The notes beneath the pieces were generated by a model, which did not search any database, was not told where the DNA came from, and was given only the letters and a program-made list of their open reading frames with translations. The position numbers and the translations under genes are program-made. This document shows, one piece after another, positions 8,394 through 15,503 of a DNA stretch of 35,687 bases. The stretch's first letter is position 1, and every line of letters begins with the position of its first letter. The stretch is from Acidobacteriota bacterium (GTDB taxonomy: Bacteria > Acidobacteriota > UBA6911): the NCBI GenBank assembly GCA_012729555.1, contig JAAYCX010000055.1:1-35687 (forward strand), given 5' to 3'.

Positions 8394-9647
8394 ATGCGGA
8401 GAGTCTGGATCGGCGCGGGAGTCCTCATCCTGCTCGGGGCGGCCCTGCCCTGGGTGTTCCGCCTCCCCGGGGAGGAGGGCGCCCGGGTAGTGCAGAACGG
8501 CATCGACGTCCTTCGGGAGGGGGGCTTCGCCCCGCTCGCGGGGAAAAGGGTGGGACTGGTCACCAATCACACCGGGCTCGCTTCCGACGGCGTCTCCACC
8601 ATCGAGGTGCTGCACCGCGCCGGAAACCTCACCCTGGCCGCGCTCTTCAGTCCCGAGCACGGGATCCGGGGGAACCTGGACGATGAGGAGATCGGTTCCT
8701 CGGTGGACCCCCCCACGGGGCTCCCGGTCCACAGCCTCTACGGCGGCACGCGCCGGCCCACGGCCGCCATGCTCGAGGGGCTCGACGCCCTGGTGTTCGA
8801 CATCCAGGACGTGGGCGCGCGCTTTTACACCTATATCACGACGATGGGTTATTGCATGGAGGCGGCCGCCGGGGCGGGGATCCCCTTTTACGTCCTGGAC
8901 CGCCCGAACCCGATCGGGGGGGTGCGCGTCGAGGGGCCGATGCTCGACCCGGACCGGACCTCGTTTGTCGGCTACATGCCGCTCCCGGTGCGCCACGGGA
9001 TGACGGTGGGGGAACTGGCGCGCTATTTCAACTCGGTCAAAAAGATCGGCGTCCGGCTCGAGGTGGTCCCGATGCGGAACTGGCGCCGGGACGATTACTT
9101 CTGGGATACGGGGCAGCTGTGGGTGAACCCCTCGCCCAACATGCGCACCGTCACCGCCGCCCTCTTCTACCCCGGCGTCTGCCTGCTCGAGCAGACCAAC
9201 GTGTCGGTGGGGCGGGGGACCGACCGCCCCTTCGAACTGGTCGGGGCCCCCTGGGTGGACCCGCGGCGGTTCGCCGCCCGGCTGCGGGGCGCCGGGATCG
9301 CGGGGGTGGAGTTCGTCCCGGTCCACTTCACCCCGGAGGCGGGCCCGAACCGGGGGCGGAAATGCGGCGGGGTGAGCCTGGTGCTCGGGGACGGGAAAGG
9401 GCTCGAATCGGTAAAGCTGGGCTTGACTCTCATGGCGGTTCTGCAAGAATTGTACCCTAACAAATTTGAAATCGACAAGGCGATGGCGTTGCTGGGGAAT
9501 GCCGGGGTCCTGAAGATATTGAAACAGGGGGGATTCCCCCCGGAATCGGCCCTGGAGCGCCACCCCGATTTTCTGAAATTTCTTGACCGGCGCCGGGCCG
9601 CTTTGATTTATCATCTACCATCGGGGCAAGGCAGAGGGGGGGAGTGA
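8394..9647 (+). CDS. namZ: NamZ-type exo-beta-N-acetylmuramidase (DUF1343)
   Basis: A 417-residue protein with an N-terminal hydrophobic segment (residues 5-22), either a signal peptide or a membrane anchor, and the full DUF1343 domain. Diagnostic motifs are SPEHGIRG (86-93), FDIQDVGARFYTYI (135-148) and DRPNPIGG (169-176). Characterised NamZ enzymes release N-acetylmuramic acid from the non-reducing end of peptidoglycan chains; Glu88 in SPEHG is the likely catalytic residue by analogy. GGGGGAG lies directly upstream of ATG 8394. It follows the symporter gene closely and overlaps the next gene by one base (TGATG), so the three probably form one operon for peptidoglycan-fragment use. Confidence 0.88.
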   Translation: MRRVWIGAGVLILLGAALPWVFRLPGEEGARVVQNGIDVLREGGFAPLAGKRVGLVTNHTGLASDGVSTIEVLHRAGNLTLAALFSPEHGIRGNLDDEEIGSSVDPPTGLPVHSLYGGTRRPTAAMLEGLDALVFDIQDVGARFYTYITTMGYCMEAAAGAGIPFYVLDRPNPIGGVRVEGPMLDPDRTSFVGYMPLPVRHGMTVGELARYFNSVKKIGVRLEVVPMRNWRRDDYFWDTGQLWVNPSPNMRTVTAALFYPGVCLLEQTNVSVGRGTDRPFELVGAPWVDPRRFAARLRGAGIAGVEFVPVHFTPEAGPNRGRKCGGVSLVLGDGKGLESVKLGLTLMAVLQELYPNKFEIDKAMALLGNAGVLKILKQGGFPPESALERHPDFLKFLDRRRAALIYHLPSGQGRGGE

Positions 9648-10528
9648 TGGCACCGGCGGTGCGCAGGAAGAAACGAAAGGACGAAATCCAGGTTTCCGTC
9701 GGTCCCTTCCGCAGCCTGGCGGACTACAAGGCGTGCGAGGACATCCAGCGCGAAGTCTGGAACATGCACGATATCGACATCGTTCCCGCCCCGCTGCTGG
9801 TCGAGGCCGGACGGAGCGGCGGCATCCTGCTCGGCGCCACGAGCAGCCTGGGGGACCTGGTCGGCTTCGTCTTCAGCCTGGCCGGGCTCGTCGGACTCCG
9901 GCCGATCCAGCACTCCTTCATGGTGGCCGTCCGGGCCGCCTACCGGAATTTCGACGTCGGGTACAAGCTGAAGGCGGCCGAGCGCCGCGAGGCGCTCAAG
10001 CGGGGGATGAAATGCATCACCTCCTCTTTCGACCCCATGCAGCCGGCCCAGGCCTATTTCGCGCTGGGAAAACTGGGTCAGAGAGCGGAGGCCTACGAAG
10101 AGAACTTCCACGGTGAAACGACCAGCCTCCCCGACCGGGGCCTGCCGACGGACCGGGTGCTGACGCGGTGGGACCTCGAGGACGCTGCCGCCGTGCGGCG
10201 CCTGGAGCAGGGGCCGCCGCGGCGCGACCTGCGCCGTGAACTGAAAGCCGCGACCGTAATCAACCAGCTGGCGGAGACGGCGCCGGGGCTGCTCAGCAGC
10301 ACGCCGGTCAAGCTCAACTGCACCGCCGACCGGTTCCTTTTCGAGATCCCCTACAATCTGCAGGAGATCAAGAACCGCGACCTGGGGGTCGCGCTTGAGT
10401 GGCAGGGAAGGATGCGGCAGGTGTTCCGGCACTATTTCAGGAAGAACTACGCCGCGGTCGATTTCTGGGTATGCGAGACGGACGGGCAGCTGCGCTCCTT
10501 CTACGTGCTGGAGCGTCGGGAGGGCTGA
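9647..10528 (+). CDS. COG3375-type predicted GNAT acetyltransferase
   Basis: A 293-residue cytosolic protein. It begins with a basic tail, then ISV-like strand and the segment ADYKACEDIQREVWN typical of GNAT proteins, followed by a region GDLVGFVFSLAG and HSFMVAV leading to a DVGYKLKAAER helix where acetyl-CoA binds in the fold. This matches the COG3375 group of predicted acetyltransferases, whose substrate is unknown. The start could be GTG 9644 or ATG 9647; I prefer ATG, which overlaps the stop of the NamZ gene by one base with a GGGGGGG-AG ribosome binding site. Coupling to NamZ and a symporter suggests processing of imported cell-wall sugars or peptides, an inference from context. Confidence 0.82.
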   Translation: MAPAVRRKKRKDEIQVSVGPFRSLADYKACEDIQREVWNMHDIDIVPAPLLVEAGRSGGILLGATSSLGDLVGFVFSLAGLVGLRPIQHSFMVAVRAAYRNFDVGYKLKAAERREALKRGMKCITSSFDPMQPAQAYFALGKLGQRAEAYEENFHGETTSLPDRGLPTDRVLTRWDLEDAAAVRRLEQGPPRRDLRRELKAATVINQLAETAPGLLSSTPVKLNCTADRFLFEIPYNLQEIKNRDLGVALEWQGRMRQVFRHYFRKNYAAVDFWVCETDGQLRSFYVLERREG

Positions 10529-10534
10529 TATTTC

Positions 10535-10563
10535 TTGACTCCCCGGGCCCGCGCGCCTATAAT
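10535..10563 (+). promoter_or_regulatory. Consensus promoter of the initiator tRNA gene
   Basis: TTGACT (10535-10540) and TATAAT (10558-10563) with a 17-base spacer form a nearly perfect sigma-70 promoter. The predicted start near 10570 lies 5 bases before the mature tRNA. It is the strongest promoter I see in the window, as expected for a stable RNA. Confidence 0.88.
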
Positions 10564-10574
10564 GTCCTCATCAT

Positions 10575-10651
<77 letters not shown>

Positions 10652-10664
10652 AGCCTTCATATCC

Positions 10665-10691
10665 AGCCACCCTTTCGGGTGGCTTTTTTTT
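10665..10691 (+). terminator. Rho-independent terminator of the tRNA-fMet gene
   Basis: A perfect 8-bp stem AGCCACCC / GGGTGGCT (10665-10672 and 10677-10684) with loop TTTC is followed by eight T (10684-10691). It ends the tRNA transcript 13 bases after the CCA. Confidence 0.93.
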
Positions 10692-10734
10692 GCTTCCGGG
10701 CGGGCGGGAGTGTTTCCCGCGAGGGAGGTGTCCG

Positions 10735-11490
10735 GTGCGTGAGAATTCCATCGACGCCATTGTCCGGCGGATCGGGCCGTCGGCCCGCGTCACCGTGCTG
10801 ACGGGGGCCGGGGTATCGGCAGCGAGCGGGGTGCCGACCTTCCGGGGGAAGGACGGGCTCTGGAAGTCGTACGCGGCCGAGCGGCTGGCCACCCCGGAGG
10901 CCTTCGCATCCGATCCGCGCCTGGTCTGGGAGTGGTACGACTGGCGGCGCACCCTGATCTCCAGGTGCCGGCCGAACGGGGCCCACCGCACCCTGGCCCT
11001 CTGGGGCAGGCGGTACGAGGGGTTCCGGCTGATCACCCAGAACGTCGACGGGCTCGACGAGAAGGCGGGGTCGGAGGGCGTCATCCGGTTTCACGGGTCG
11101 ATCTGGGAGGTTTTTTGCCTGGACGGGTGCGCGAGGTCCCCGAGGCGGTGGGTGCTCGACGAGGCGCCCCTCGGGCACATCCCCCCATCCTGCCCGTGGT
11201 GCGGGGGGCTCGTCCGGCCGGGGGTGGTCTGGTTCGGGGAGGGGATCGATCCGGAGGTGCTCCGCCGGGCGGACGCGGCCCTCGATTGCGATCTCTTCCT
11301 GGCCGTCGGGACCTCGGCCCTGGTCTATCCCGCGGCCGGCCTCGTCGACGCGGCGCGCAGGCGGGGGGCGTTTACCGTGGAGATCAACAGGGAAGCCACG
11401 CCGGCCACGGGGCGGGTCGACCTGGCGGTCCAGGGGGGCGCGGAAGAGGTTCTCGGGCTGCTGGAGCGGCGGCTGGGCGGGCGGGAGTGA
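10735..11490 (+). CDS. cobB: Sir2-family NAD-dependent protein deacylase (class III type)
   Basis: A 251-residue sirtuin that would remove acyl groups from lysines using NAD. Motifs: TGAGVSAASGVPTFR (23-37), TQNVDGLDEKAG (101-112), catalytic His120 in FHGS, and zinc ligands Cys128, Cys132, Cys153 and Cys156. The first pair is spaced C-x3-C, not the usual C-x2-C. Tyr68 and Arg71 in WYDWRR correspond to the Tyr-x-x-Arg pair that binds negatively charged acyl groups in SIRT5/CobB-like enzymes, so desuccinylase or demalonylase activity is likely. The frame is open further upstream through the tRNA, but the start must be GTG 10735, with GGAGGTG four bases before it. It converges on a CoA-transferase gene. 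Confidence 0.92.
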   Translation: MRENSIDAIVRRIGPSARVTVLTGAGVSAASGVPTFRGKDGLWKSYAAERLATPEAFASDPRLVWEWYDWRRTLISRCRPNGAHRTLALWGRRYEGFRLITQNVDGLDEKAGSEGVIRFHGSIWEVFCLDGCARSPRRWVLDEAPLGHIPPSCPWCGGLVRPGVVWFGEGIDPEVLRRADAALDCDLFLAVGTSALVYPAAGLVDAARRRGAFTVEINREATPATGRVDLAVQGGAEEVLGLLERRLGGRE

Positions 11491-11494
11491 AGAC

Positions 11495-11518
11495 GCGGGC
11501 GCCCGGACGGGCGCCCGC
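11495..11518. terminator. GC-rich hairpin between convergent genes
   Basis: GCGGGCGCCC (11495-11504) and GGGCGCCCGC (11509-11518) form a perfect 10-bp stem with loop GGAC, placed exactly in the 37-base gap between two converging genes. It lacks a T tract on either side, so it may act as a two-way pause or RNA 3'-end stabiliser rather than a classical intrinsic terminator. Confidence 0.5.
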
Positions 11519-11527
11519 GGGTGCCGA

Positions 11528-13147
11528 TCACTTCTGCGTTTTGGCCTCGATGATCCCTTTGAGTGCCCCCCACTCCTCGTGGAAGATGTGTTCGGGCATC
11601 GGGCGCAGGTCGGGCGAAATCTCCGGCCTGAAGTCCATGTGGGCCAGGATGTCCTTTTCCAGGTCGATCCCCGGGGCGATCTCGATGAGGGTGACCTTGC
11701 CGTCGACGAGCTGGAAGACGGCGCGCTCGGTGACGTACAGGATGGTCCTCCCCTTGGCCGCGTACTTGCCGCTGAAGGTGATCTGCTCGACGGCGTCGAT
11801 GAACTTCCTGCGGTTCCCCTCCTGGAGGATCCTCACCTTCCCGTTTTCGGCCGCCACCTTGAGACCGCCGGTGGTGAAGGTGCCGCAGAAGACCACCCTC
11901 TTCGCGGTCGTGGTGATATTGATGAAGCCGCCGCACCCGATCGGGCGGCCGCCGAATTTGCTGACGTTCACGTTGCCGAACTTGTCGATCTCGCCCATCC
12001 CCAGGAAGGTCTGGTCGATGCCGCCGCCGTCGTACCAGTCGAACATGTTCGGGTGCATGACGAAGGCCTCGGGGTTATAGGTCATGCCGAAGTTGGGCCA
12101 GCCGGCGGGGACCCCGCCCACCGCGCCCGCCTCGGTCGTCAGCGTCATCATGTGCGAAACCCCCTCGTGCCCGGTCAGGGTCGCCATGCGGTCGGGGATG
12201 CCGATGCCGAGGTTGACCACCGAATTCGGTTCGAGCTGCATGGCGGCGCGGCGCAGGATGAACAGCCGTTCATCGAACGGGAGTTTCGGCAGGGCGCCGA
12301 GGGGCATGATGACGTCGCCGCTGAAGGCCGGCTGGTAGTAAACCCCTTCGCTCTGCATGTGGAATTCCTGGGGGTTCTTGGCGATGACCACGTAGTCCAC
12401 CATCACCCCGGGCACCTGGATCGACTTGGGATGGAGCGTCCCCGCCTTGGTGACGTATTCCACCTGGGCGATGACGATGCCGCCCGAATTCTTCGCCGCC
12501 TGCGCCACCGGGAGCGCTTCCAGGAAGGCCCCCTCCTTGTCCATGGAGATGTTGCCGTGTTCGTCCGCCTTGGTCCCGCGGATCAGCCCGACGTGGATCG
12601 GGAACGGCTTGTACCACAGGTACTCCTCCCCGTTGAAGGTCACGACCTCGTTGAGGTCGGGCGCCTGCCGGGTCAGGTCGTTCATCTTCCCCCCCTCGAC
12701 ACGGGGGTCGACGAAGGTGCCCAGCCCGATCTTGGTCATCACCCCGAAACGCTTCGCGGCGATCTCGCGGTACATGTGGACCACCACCCCCTGGGGGAAG
12801 CAGTAGGCCAGCATCTTGTTGTTCTGGATGAGGGCGCCGATGTTGGGCGATCCGTGCGTGTGCGCGCCGATGAAGCGGGTGACCAGCCCCTCGATGCCGA
12901 TCACGTGCGGCCCCTTGTCCTTGTGGTTTCCCATGGCGGACCCGCAGACCAGGGTAAGATCCTTCGGGTGCTTCGTTTCCTCGTAACGCTTGGCGATCGC
13001 CCTTCCTATCTCCTCGGGCCATCCCGCCAGGCCCATGATGGGCGCACTGATGGTCACGCCATCCTGTATGAGAGCCGCGGCCTCCTCAGCGGAGATGACC
13101 TTGGATCCGCCGGATTTTGAAACATCGGCCATTTCTGTCTCAATCAT
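11528..13147 (-). CDS. Acyl-CoA:acetate/propionate CoA-transferase (YdiF/Pct type)
   Basis: A 539-residue cytosolic enzyme in which alpha and beta CoA-transferase halves are fused. The first half begins SAEEAAALIQDGVTI (about 19-33). The second carries SVVNLGIGIPD (309-319), and the catalytic glutamate is Glu339 in TTEAGAVGGVPAG, as in YdiF and propionate CoA-transferase. Such enzymes move CoA between short-chain acyl groups and free acids in fermentation or fatty acid and ketoacid use; the exact acids cannot be told. GGGGGAG four bases before ATG 13147 supports the start. It converges on the sirtuin gene. No partner genes for a specific pathway are adjacent. Confidence 0.9.
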   Translation of the reverse strand: MIETEMADVSKSGGSKVISAEEAAALIQDGVTISAPIMGLAGWPEEIGRAIAKRYEETKHPKDLTLVCGSAMGNHKDKGPHVIGIEGLVTRFIGAHTHGSPNIGALIQNNKMLAYCFPQGVVVHMYREIAAKRFGVMTKIGLGTFVDPRVEGGKMNDLTRQAPDLNEVVTFNGEEYLWYKPFPIHVGLIRGTKADEHGNISMDKEGAFLEALPVAQAAKNSGGIVIAQVEYVTKAGTLHPKSIQVPGVMVDYVVIAKNPQEFHMQSEGVYYQPAFSGDVIMPLGALPKLPFDERLFILRRAAMQLEPNSVVNLGIGIPDRMATLTGHEGVSHMMTLTTEAGAVGGVPAGWPNFGMTYNPEAFVMHPNMFDWYDGGGIDQTFLGMGEIDKFGNVNVSKFGGRPIGCGGFINITTTAKRVVFCGTFTTGGLKVAAENGKVRILQEGNRRKFIDAVEQITFSGKYAAKGRTILYVTERAVFQLVDGKVTLIEIAPGIDLEKDILAHMDFRPEISPDLRPMPEHIFHEEWGALKGIIEAKTQK

Positions 13148-13524
13148 CGAACTCCCCCTTGCTCATCGAGTTATCGTTACACTCAATTCTCTGAAATATT
13201 GCAGTTTGTCCACACATATGTATTTGCGGGGATATGCAGCGCGTCCGGCAACTCCCGGGGAAGGAGCGGCCCGGTTGCCGGCCGATCTTCCCGCCCGATA
13301 TTGCACTCCGGGCGTACCCGGAGATTACCGCAAATGGCTCACCATTGTATGCTAAAAAGAGCATCCGCCAAATGGTAAAGTTGGGGTCGGGGCCGATTTG
13401 AAGGCCGATTCCTGTTGCCATTCGGCCGCAAGGGTCCGAAGATATCGGGTCCCGGGGAGCGGGGGCGCTCTGGGGAGCGGGGGCGCTTCCCGGATTCCGA
13501 ATTCACTATAGGGCTTACGATCCT
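13148..13524. other. Intergenic region of 377 bases
   Basis: It separates two divergent genes. The left part (13160-13240) is AT-richer than its surroundings and probably holds the promoter of the CoA-transferase gene, although I see no convincing hexamer pair. The right part carries a short GC-rich tandem repeat, described separately. I see no convincing gene in it on either strand. Confidence 0.6.
13454..13487. repeat. 16-bp tandem repeat
   Basis: GGGGAGCGGGGGCGCT occurs at 13454-13469 and again, identical, at 13472-13487, with an 18-base period. It lies about 40 bases upstream of the zinc-ribbon gene. It could be a paired regulator site or a simple slippage duplication. Confidence 0.75.
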
Positions 13525-14625
13525 ATGCATTCCGACAATCCAGCGACGGGGCCCGGTGGGTCCGGCCCGACCGTATGCCGTCGGTGCGGGGCCGAACTCC
13601 GGTTCGAGCCGGGGACGGCCGAGCTGCGCTGTTCCCACTGCGGGGCCGCCCGCCCGATTCCCCCCGGAGGGGGGGTGGAGGAACGGGACTACGCGGCGGC
13701 CCTCGAGCGCTCTGCCCGGGAACGGGAGGCGGGGGAGGTGATCGAGGTGTCGTGCGACCAGTGCGGCGCCCGGACCGTCGTGCCGGAGCACCAGACCGCC
13801 GGGCCCTGCCCCTTCTGCGGCCGGCCGATGGTCTACGGGGATGCGGCCCGCAGGATCCGGCCCGATGCCGTCCTTCCGTTCGGCCTGTCCCGCAGACAGG
13901 CCGTCGAACACCTGAGAGGCTGGATCGCCCGGCTCTGGTTCGCGCCGGCGGGACTGGGGCGCCACGCGCGGATCGACGACGCGGTTACGGGACTCTACGT
14001 CCCCTTCTGGACCTACGACGCCCGCGCGCACACGCGGTACGTGGGGGAGCGGGGGGAGCATTATTACACCACCGAGAACCGGACCGTCCGCGAGGGGGGG
14101 CGCACCGTAACCCGGCCCCGGCGGGTGCGGCATACACGCTGGAGCCCGGCGGGCGGGAGCGTGGAGACGCGGTTCGACGACATCCTGGTCCATGCGGGGA
14201 AATCGCTGCCGGAGCGGTACGCCGCACTCATGGAGCCGTGGGACCTGGCCGGACTGGTCCCCTACTCGGACGACTACCTCCGCGGCTTCCGGGCAGAGGC
14301 CTACCAGGTGGGGCTCGAAGAGGGGTTCGCCCGGGCCAGGGGACTGATGGCGCCGGCGGTGGAATCGGCCGTCCGGAGCGATATCGGGGGGGACGAGCAG
14401 CGGATCCATTCGACCGACACCGAATATTCCGACCTCACCTTCAAGTACCTCCTGCTGCCGGTCTGGACGAGCGTCTATCGCTTCCGCGGCAGGGCCTATC
14501 CCATCGTCATCAATGCGCGGACGGGCGAGGTCCAGGGGGAACGCCCCTACAGCGCCTGGAAGATCGCCGGCGCCTCGCTCCTGGCTCTCGTCGCGGCGCT
14601 CTGCCTCCTTCTCTGGCTCCGCTGA
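13525..14625 (+). CDS. Zinc-ribbon membrane protein of unknown function
   Basis: A 366-residue protein with two zinc-ribbon units, Cys18/21/36/39 and Cys77/80/95/98, a central beta-rich domain (about 130-320, with LYVPFWTYDARAHT) and a C-terminal hydrophobic helix (about 347-365), which should anchor it in the inner membrane with the ribbons in the cytosol. Related proteins are often mislabelled as primosomal protein N' or helicase because of the ribbons; there is no helicase motif here. A family link to membrane-trafficking or TFIIB-type zinc-ribbon proteins is possible, but I do not assign a role. The ribosome binding site before ATG 13525 is weak. It ends 11 bases from the converging msrA gene. 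Confidence 0.78.
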   Translation: MHSDNPATGPGGSGPTVCRRCGAELRFEPGTAELRCSHCGAARPIPPGGGVEERDYAAALERSAREREAGEVIEVSCDQCGARTVVPEHQTAGPCPFCGRPMVYGDAARRIRPDAVLPFGLSRRQAVEHLRGWIARLWFAPAGLGRHARIDDAVTGLYVPFWTYDARAHTRYVGERGEHYYTTENRTVREGGRTVTRPRRVRHTRWSPAGGSVETRFDDILVHAGKSLPERYAALMEPWDLAGLVPYSDDYLRGFRAEAYQVGLEEGFARARGLMAPAVESAVRSDIGGDEQRIHSTDTEYSDLTFKYLLLPVWTSVYRFRGRAYPIVINARTGEVQGERPYSAWKIAGASLLALVAALCLLLWLR

Positions 14626-14636
14626 TCCCCGCCCTC

Positions 14637-15305
14637 TTACCCGGTTCCCTTGATCTTATCCCTGAAGATCTTGCGGAATTTCTCGATCTTGGGGGTGATG
14701 ACGCTGCGGCAATAGGCCTTTTCGGGGTTCCGGTCGTAGTAGTCCTGGTGGTAGTCCTCCGCCGGCCAGAATACCCCGCGGGGGACGATCTCGGTGACGA
14801 TGGGCCGGTCCCAGATGCGCTCCGCTTCGAGGCGCGCTTTCAGCTCCTCCGCCAGGGCTTTCTGCTCCCCGTCGTGATAGAAGACGACCGAGCGGTATTG
14901 CGGCCCGACGTCGTACCCCTGGCGGTTCGGCGTGGTGGGGTCGTGGGTCTTCCAGAACACCTCGAGCAGTTCGGCGTAGGAAATCACCGCCGGGTCGTAG
15001 GTGATCTCGACGGCCTCGGCGTGCCCCGTGTCCCCCCCGCTCACCTGTTCGTAGGTGGGACGCTCCACGTGCCCGCCGCTGTAGCCGGAGACCACCCGCT
15101 CGACCCCCCGAAGCCTTTCGAAAATCCCCTCGGTGCACCAGAAACAGCCGCCGGCGAAGGTGGCCGACCGGAAGCGTGCCTCGTCTCTTTTCTCCATATC
15201 CGCGGATCCTTTCCCCCGCGCGGCGGGGAGCTTGTCCGCCCCTGGGCCGCATCCGATGAGGCCCAGGACGACGGTCAGGACGGCAACGCGGGTGCGCAGT
15301 CTCAT
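14637..15305 (-). CDS. msrA: Peptide methionine (S)-S-oxide reductase MsrA, lipoprotein
   Basis: Repairs oxidised methionine in proteins. The catalytic Cys54 lies in the signature GGCFWC, and the conserved segments SGYSGG, PTYEQVSGGDTGHAEAV and FWKTHDPTTPNRQGYDVGPQYRS all follow. A later Cys in KAYCRSV could help resolve the disulfide. Unlike most MsrA it starts with a lipoprotein signal, with lipobox L-I-G-C at residues 16-19, so it should be attached to a membrane facing the periplasm and protect envelope proteins. GGAGGGGGG stands four bases before ATG 15305. No MsrB is adjacent, so electrons must come from a partner elsewhere. 222 residues, including about 40 of signal and linker. Confidence 0.94.
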   Translation of the reverse strand: MRLRTRVAVLTVVLGLIGCGPGADKLPAARGKGSADMEKRDEARFRSATFAGGCFWCTEGIFERLRGVERVVSGYSGGHVERPTYEQVSGGDTGHAEAVEITYDPAVISYAELLEVFWKTHDPTTPNRQGYDVGPQYRSVVFYHDGEQKALAEELKARLEAERIWDRPIVTEIVPRGVFWPAEDYHQDYYDRNPEKAYCRSVITPKIEKFRKIFRDKIKGTG

Positions 15306-15394
15306 GGAACCCCCCTCCTTCCCGGCCGACTTCGGCCTGAAACAACATAAGATCCCGGACCCCGGATTGCCAGCGGGGGACGGCCAGAGACAAT

Positions 15395-15423
15395 TTGCAA
15401 TCCGCGGGGAGTTTGATCATACT
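15395..15423 (+). promoter_or_regulatory. Candidate promoter of the MFS/spermidine-synthase fusion gene
   Basis: TTGCAA (15395-15400) and CATACT (15418-15423) are separated by 17 bases, each matching four of six consensus positions. The predicted leader is about 74 bases. It lies in the divergent gap shared with msrA. Confidence 0.45.
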
Positions 15424-15503
15424 ACTCGCCTTGACGCCCAGGCGCACGCGCGGCAGCCCGCGGCGCGGGCGCCGCCAACGTCGATTCGAGGAAACGGTGG
15501 ACT

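Noticed and set aside
13454-13487. CRISPR-like repeat
   Set aside because: Only two copies with a 2-base gap; there are no spacers and no cas genes.
13503-13514. TTCACTATAGGG next to a GAATTC site resembles the end of a T7 promoter in cloning vectors
   Set aside because: Only about 11 bases match, the upstream T7 part is missing and the flanks are ordinary chromosomal sequence. Chance similarity.
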